A DNA stretch of 64,000 bases from Parus major (Eukaryota; Chordata; Aves; Passeriformes; Paridae). The translations under genes were made by a program, and so were the position numbers. Below are positions 60,361-64,000 of this stretch, one piece after another (the first letter of the stretch is position 1; the number at the start of each line of letters is the position of its first letter). The notes below the pieces were generated by a model, which did not search any database, was not told where the DNA came from, and saw nothing but the letters and a program-made list of their open reading frames with translations. The stretch is taken from contig NC_031770.1 of NCBI RefSeq assembly GCF_001522545.3, positions 107,945,664 through 108,009,663 of the forward strand. The letters are read 5' to 3'.

Positions 60361-61534
60361 CATGGAGTTTTAAGAAAATACAGAGATTGGGAAGTGGCAC
60401 GCTGAAGTGGTCATTTGTCTTCATTAAATCCATGCTGAAGCAGAATAGGCAAAACTTGTGTTTTACCCCCCTTGACAGTTTCCCTTTTCAAATTTGATGG
60501 TGAGAGCTGGGGAAGGAGCTGCTCAATTTTTTGCATTGCCATTGTTGTAGGAAAGGCCAGGAAGGATGTAGTAATTTTATTATTTAAAAATGCTATCCAA
60601 ATTTTGAGGATATCCACCTGACATTGGTGAATTTAAAGCCCTTTGTCACCTTTGTGAAGAGGTCTCCCAGGTGCCTGCCAGCTTGCAGCTGAGGATGTGG
60701 GATATGAAGCAGGGGAAGCAGGCAGGGTATGCAAAATGGGCAGGGGCTGCCTGTTGTCACCCTGTGGTCCTTGCATACATTTTGGGTGGGTGACCTCTGT
60801 GGCTTGCCCTCTGGTGACACACCAACTCAATATTGTCAGTGCTATTGGTGGCCAAAACTAAATTCTCTAGGGCAGGTTATAAGAGAAAGTGTAAAGTCTT
60901 GGTTTTGAGGCATCCTAGAGGTCTTTCACCAGATTTTGCCTTATGAGTGGGAGCCTCTTGGTTTTTTGTGCTTTTTGTTTTCTTTCACATTCAAGGTAGT
61001 TGTCTCTCAAGAGTCTCCTATTAACAATTCATCAGTGGTAACCGTATTTACAAAAGGAATATGCTTCTGTAGCATCTTCAAAAAGCTTTTTTAAACTTCT
61101 AGTGACTTTTTTTTCTAGAATATAAGATAATATAAAAAATTTGTAGTAGATATCTATCACTTGCCATTTCAGCAATTTGATATTGTAAGGCAGTTTTATT
61201 CTGATTACTCTGTTCCTTAGTGATTGCTCTATAATAAAGTGGTTTAGAGTGAAAGAACTTAAATGTAGTAAGGAAAAAACTGTTCTTTGTCTTATTCAGG
61301 ATGTAAACCTCTTAATGATCATAAAAAGGTTTTGAGCATTTTCATGTTGGTTTTTTTTTCACCATGTGCCATGTCATTGGATTTGTGGAGTAGATGCTTA
61401 TGAAAAAAAATTAAATTTCTGAGCATTGTTTCAGGTGAAAAGGGGAGAATGTTGAAATACGAAGGGAAAAGGAAAAATGAAGATAATGAGTTTTGCTTTG
61501 CCTGACAGCTGATTTTGAAAAGTTTAGTCCTTAC
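60361..61534. other. Non-coding sequence, no gene seen
   Basis: No recognised gene. A GC-richer, G-rich patch at about 60620-60840 (for example GATATGAAGCAGGGGAAGCA, ATGGGCAGGGGCTGCCTG) has two overlapping minus-strand open frames of 65-75 codons with no motif. It could be an unrecognised old repeat next to the CR1. Confidence 0.5.
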
Positions 61535-61764
61535 AGGCACTGTGAGCCCTGCTGGCTGGCTGATTGCCTTCTGAGAATGGTGTCTGAGTCGCAGCAGTGC
61601 AAGGGGGTATTTTGGTGACAGGATTGCAGCCTGTAGCTCTGGCTGGCACACAGAGGGCTTTCTAGTAGCATTTCCCAGTTCCTTTCCCAAACTACAAATT
61701 TTCTTCTGTATTTCCTGAGAGGGCAGCACAGACTCCATTGTCTCACCCCCAGTGATACCACTGC
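61535..61764 (-). other. Weak candidate exon, 230 bp, minus strand
   Basis: On the minus strand, a weak acceptor (GATTTTTAG before 61764) and a good donor (GTGCCT|GTAAGG after 61535) enclose 230 bp. One frame is open throughout and continues to a stop at 61319, 139 codons from an ATG at 61738. The peptide includes SQEIQKKICSLGKELGNATR and is basic and hydrophilic. No family is recognised. The region is richer in GC than its flanks and a second minus-strand frame (61531-61761) is also open, which lowers the value of the open frame as evidence. The acceptor has almost no pyrimidine tract. Confidence 0.12.
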
Positions 61765-61844
61765 CTAAAAATCATGTTACAACTCATTTATTTTATCAAT
61801 GAGCATTCTGCAAATGAACATGTGTGACTCCACATGGATTTCCC

Positions 61845-61870
61845 GTTGTATTTTAAAGTTGTATTTTAAA
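61845..61870 (+). repeat. 13-bp tandem duplication
   Basis: GTTGTATTTTAAA occurs at 61845-61857 and again immediately at 61858-61870. Perfect two-copy tandem, probably slippage. Confidence 0.9.
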
Positions 61871-64000
61871 GTGAAACAAACATTTTGAATAATCATGGTA
61901 GTCTTCAGAAAACTGAATAGGGAGGGGGAGCTTCCTGTGCTGAGTAAACACCAAGTACACACAAATGGTCTTCAGGGCATATTCACTTAGTATGTTCTTC
62001 ACTGAGGGCTTTGAAAGAGGTTTCTCAAGAACTTTTAGCATCTCCCCTGAATCCCCTCCTGTATTTGCTGCAAAACTTTATAACAGTGCCTGCTCCTCCC
62101 TGGTACTCCAACAGAGCTCAGGCCTGTGGGTTGTCAGTGTGTTTCCTCTGGTGAAGTGATTATAGGCATTTACACTCTGTACTGAATATCTGTTCTTTAT
62201 GGCTTTGGTCAGCAAGTTGGGATGGTTCTTATACAACATTTTGCAGTGCCAGGCATGGGAACAAGGTGCTTATATGTTATGAACTCAAAATGATACAGTA
62301 TTTTGTGCCAAGACTTACTTTGTTAGGGCTTGTTGGTTTCTCATATTGAGCTTTTGAACTCATAGCACATGAAAGCCTCACAGATATTCTAAACACCCTC
62401 AATCTCTGTAGAGATGCTAATGAGACAGTAGTTAAGAGATTAAAGGCCTTTGGAGTGTACCAGCTGGATGAAAACCAAGTCAAGAGAGGAGCTAAACAGT
62501 CCCCTTTGTATCCTCATCTAACCTGATTTGATTTTGCCTCTTGTAAAAGTCTGTGTGATATTTGGAGCTCATGCCCGCCTTGTTCCTGATAAGCATGAGA
62601 AACCACAACAGTAATTGGAAAATTTCAATAACTGAGACAGTTTTTTTTCTCCTGCCCATTTTAGTAAAGTATATTTTTGGCAATATTTAATGATGATTTC
62701 TGTGGTTCTGCATTTTTTAATGTAGATTAATGCCACTATTCCAGTTTTTCTAAGTTGTATACAAACACCTAACACTCAAGTATGACTACAGAAGTTAATA
62801 CTTATTTTAATATCACTGGATTTATATATGCATGGATTGAAGTTGCAGTGGAGGTCATATTCTTGAAGATGTGAGTTGATGTATTTTCAAACCATTTTGA
62901 ATTGTAGAACTCATCCATCTTAGATTGCAAGTACTGAGAGTAGTAATAATTCCTAATATCTGAAATGACTGACTTAAATGGGTCACACCCTCAATGTTAA
63001 AAATAGCTGATGCAATTTAGGAAAGGGAACTTAAAATATATGACAGCTGAGTTAGGAAGAAATAGGAAGTAGAGAGAATTTTTTAGAACTATTGCTATGG
63101 CAGCTGAAAACCAGTATAATCAGCTTCATTGTTTGCCAAAACCATAATCTGTAATGATTTTTTTTTTTTAAAGACTTATATATGAGAGTTTTAATTGGTG
63201 ATTCAAAACATTCTTTTATTGAACTGAAATTTCATGGCTTCCCACATTCAACATGGTAATCCATGCCAATCTTTCTCTTTCCTTTGGGTTTTCAGTCTTA
63301 CCTGTGTGGCTGTTCCATTGATTGGAATATAAGAATGCAATAGAAATACAGGGATGTGATTGTATATTAATTGTGCTTGCACATTAATCAATCTCACCAG
63401 CAGTTCTCTTGTGGTTTTTTAGTTGGTGAAAAGCCATCTGAAGTCATATAGCCATATTTCCTACATGGTGTTTTCCCAAGTGAAGTGCTCCTGCTTGTTT
63501 TATTATACAGAGAAATTCTGAATAAAATCATATGGAAGGAGAGTAAAGACTAAATGCTGTTAGTTTTGTCAAGTGTAGTAGCTTAAAGTAGCATACTAAT
63601 TACATGAGATTTATTTTGGATCAAAAGTAATGGTAAGGAGAGTAGCAGATCTTGATTTTTGATGGGTGGACTCATGTGAACTGTCTGTGTTTTAATCTAA
63701 ATACTCCTGTCTGGCTTTTGGGAATAGAGGGGAATTGTGAAAACAATGGCTGGAATGATTCCAAATCATACATAATTTCTTTTTATTCTCTCACTATGTG
63801 TTTCGTGAAATAGAATGTCAGAAAGTGCTTGGCTACCATTAACGTGGAAAATTCAGGACTGTAATCTCACAGAAAAATGGTTCAAAATCAGCGTCCAGTT
63901 CTCTTACTGTAGAGGTCTAAAATCCTTTTGGAGTTTGTGCAGCCTAAGGGTCTGGTAATTTCACTCTGCTATTGACCGTACCTGTATTGGTAAACTGAGT
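61871..64000. other. AT-rich non-coding sequence to the window end, no gene seen
   Basis: No recognised gene or interspersed repeat in the last 2.1 kb. Open frames of 60-68 codons near 61965-62775 overlap on both strands without motifs. No splice-flanked open segment stands out. Confidence 0.55.

Noticed and set aside
1..64000. Search for CpG-island promoters, tRNA or rRNA genes, LTR pairs and endogenous viral genes.
   Set aside because: None recognised by reading both strands. A covariance-model and repeat-library search would be needed to exclude decayed copies.

Overview
The window looks like AT-rich, non-coding bird nuclear DNA. The evidence is about a dozen fragments of CR1 (chicken repeat 1) LINEs whose 3' ends carry the avian signature, reading GGTTGGAAGGGACCTT then ATCATAGAATGG on the antisense strand. 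There are no Alu, B1 or L1-like repeats. CR1 covers roughly 4% of the window by my boundaries. A passerine is possible from one CR1 variant at 9.3 kb, but that is a guess. Six 60-base rows counted by hand (4561, 10021, 19981, 30001, 40021, 50041) gave T 123, A 115, G 82, C 40: about 34% GC, with twice as many G as C on the + strand. That skew, plus many long T runs and few A runs on the + strand, is what the non-template strand of a long intron tends to look like. I therefore suspect, without proof, that much of the window lies inside a + strand transcription unit. No protein-coding gene can be named, and there is no CpG island, rRNA, tRNA, CRISPR array, operon or recognisable viral insertion. 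|| Layout. 1-9.3 kb: AT-rich sequence with T tracts and three weak exon candidates (844-1000, 1736-1859, 6536-6661). 9.3-17 kb: three antisense CR1 fragments, with a 57-base exon-like segment at 16279-16335. 17-25 kb: repeat-poor, with a purine-rich stretch, a 22-bp perfect palindrome (19567), a near-perfect 37-nt inverted repeat (22132) and a nest of short repeats (24.6-24.8 kb). 25-39 kb: mostly sense-oriented CR1, including a CR1 tail apparently nested in another interspersed repeat (25.1-25.5 kb), a 48-T homopolymer (30755) and the longest CR1 copy (35924-36507) followed at once by a second CR1 tail. 39-51 kb: no recognised interspersed repeat, one CpG-retaining block that resembles conserved regulatory DNA (42300-43330), and a minus-strand 171-bp exon candidate open in frame (45641-45811). 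51-60.4 kb: three antisense CR1 fragments. 60.4-64 kb: unique sequence with a minus-strand exon candidate (61535-61764). || Nothing amounts to a demonstrable new biological system. The observations most worth checking are the CpG-retaining blocks, the in-frame exon candidates, the strand skew and the inverted repeats. Exon candidates carry low confidence because a 64 kb AT-rich window should contain several such splice-site plus open-frame coincidences by chance.
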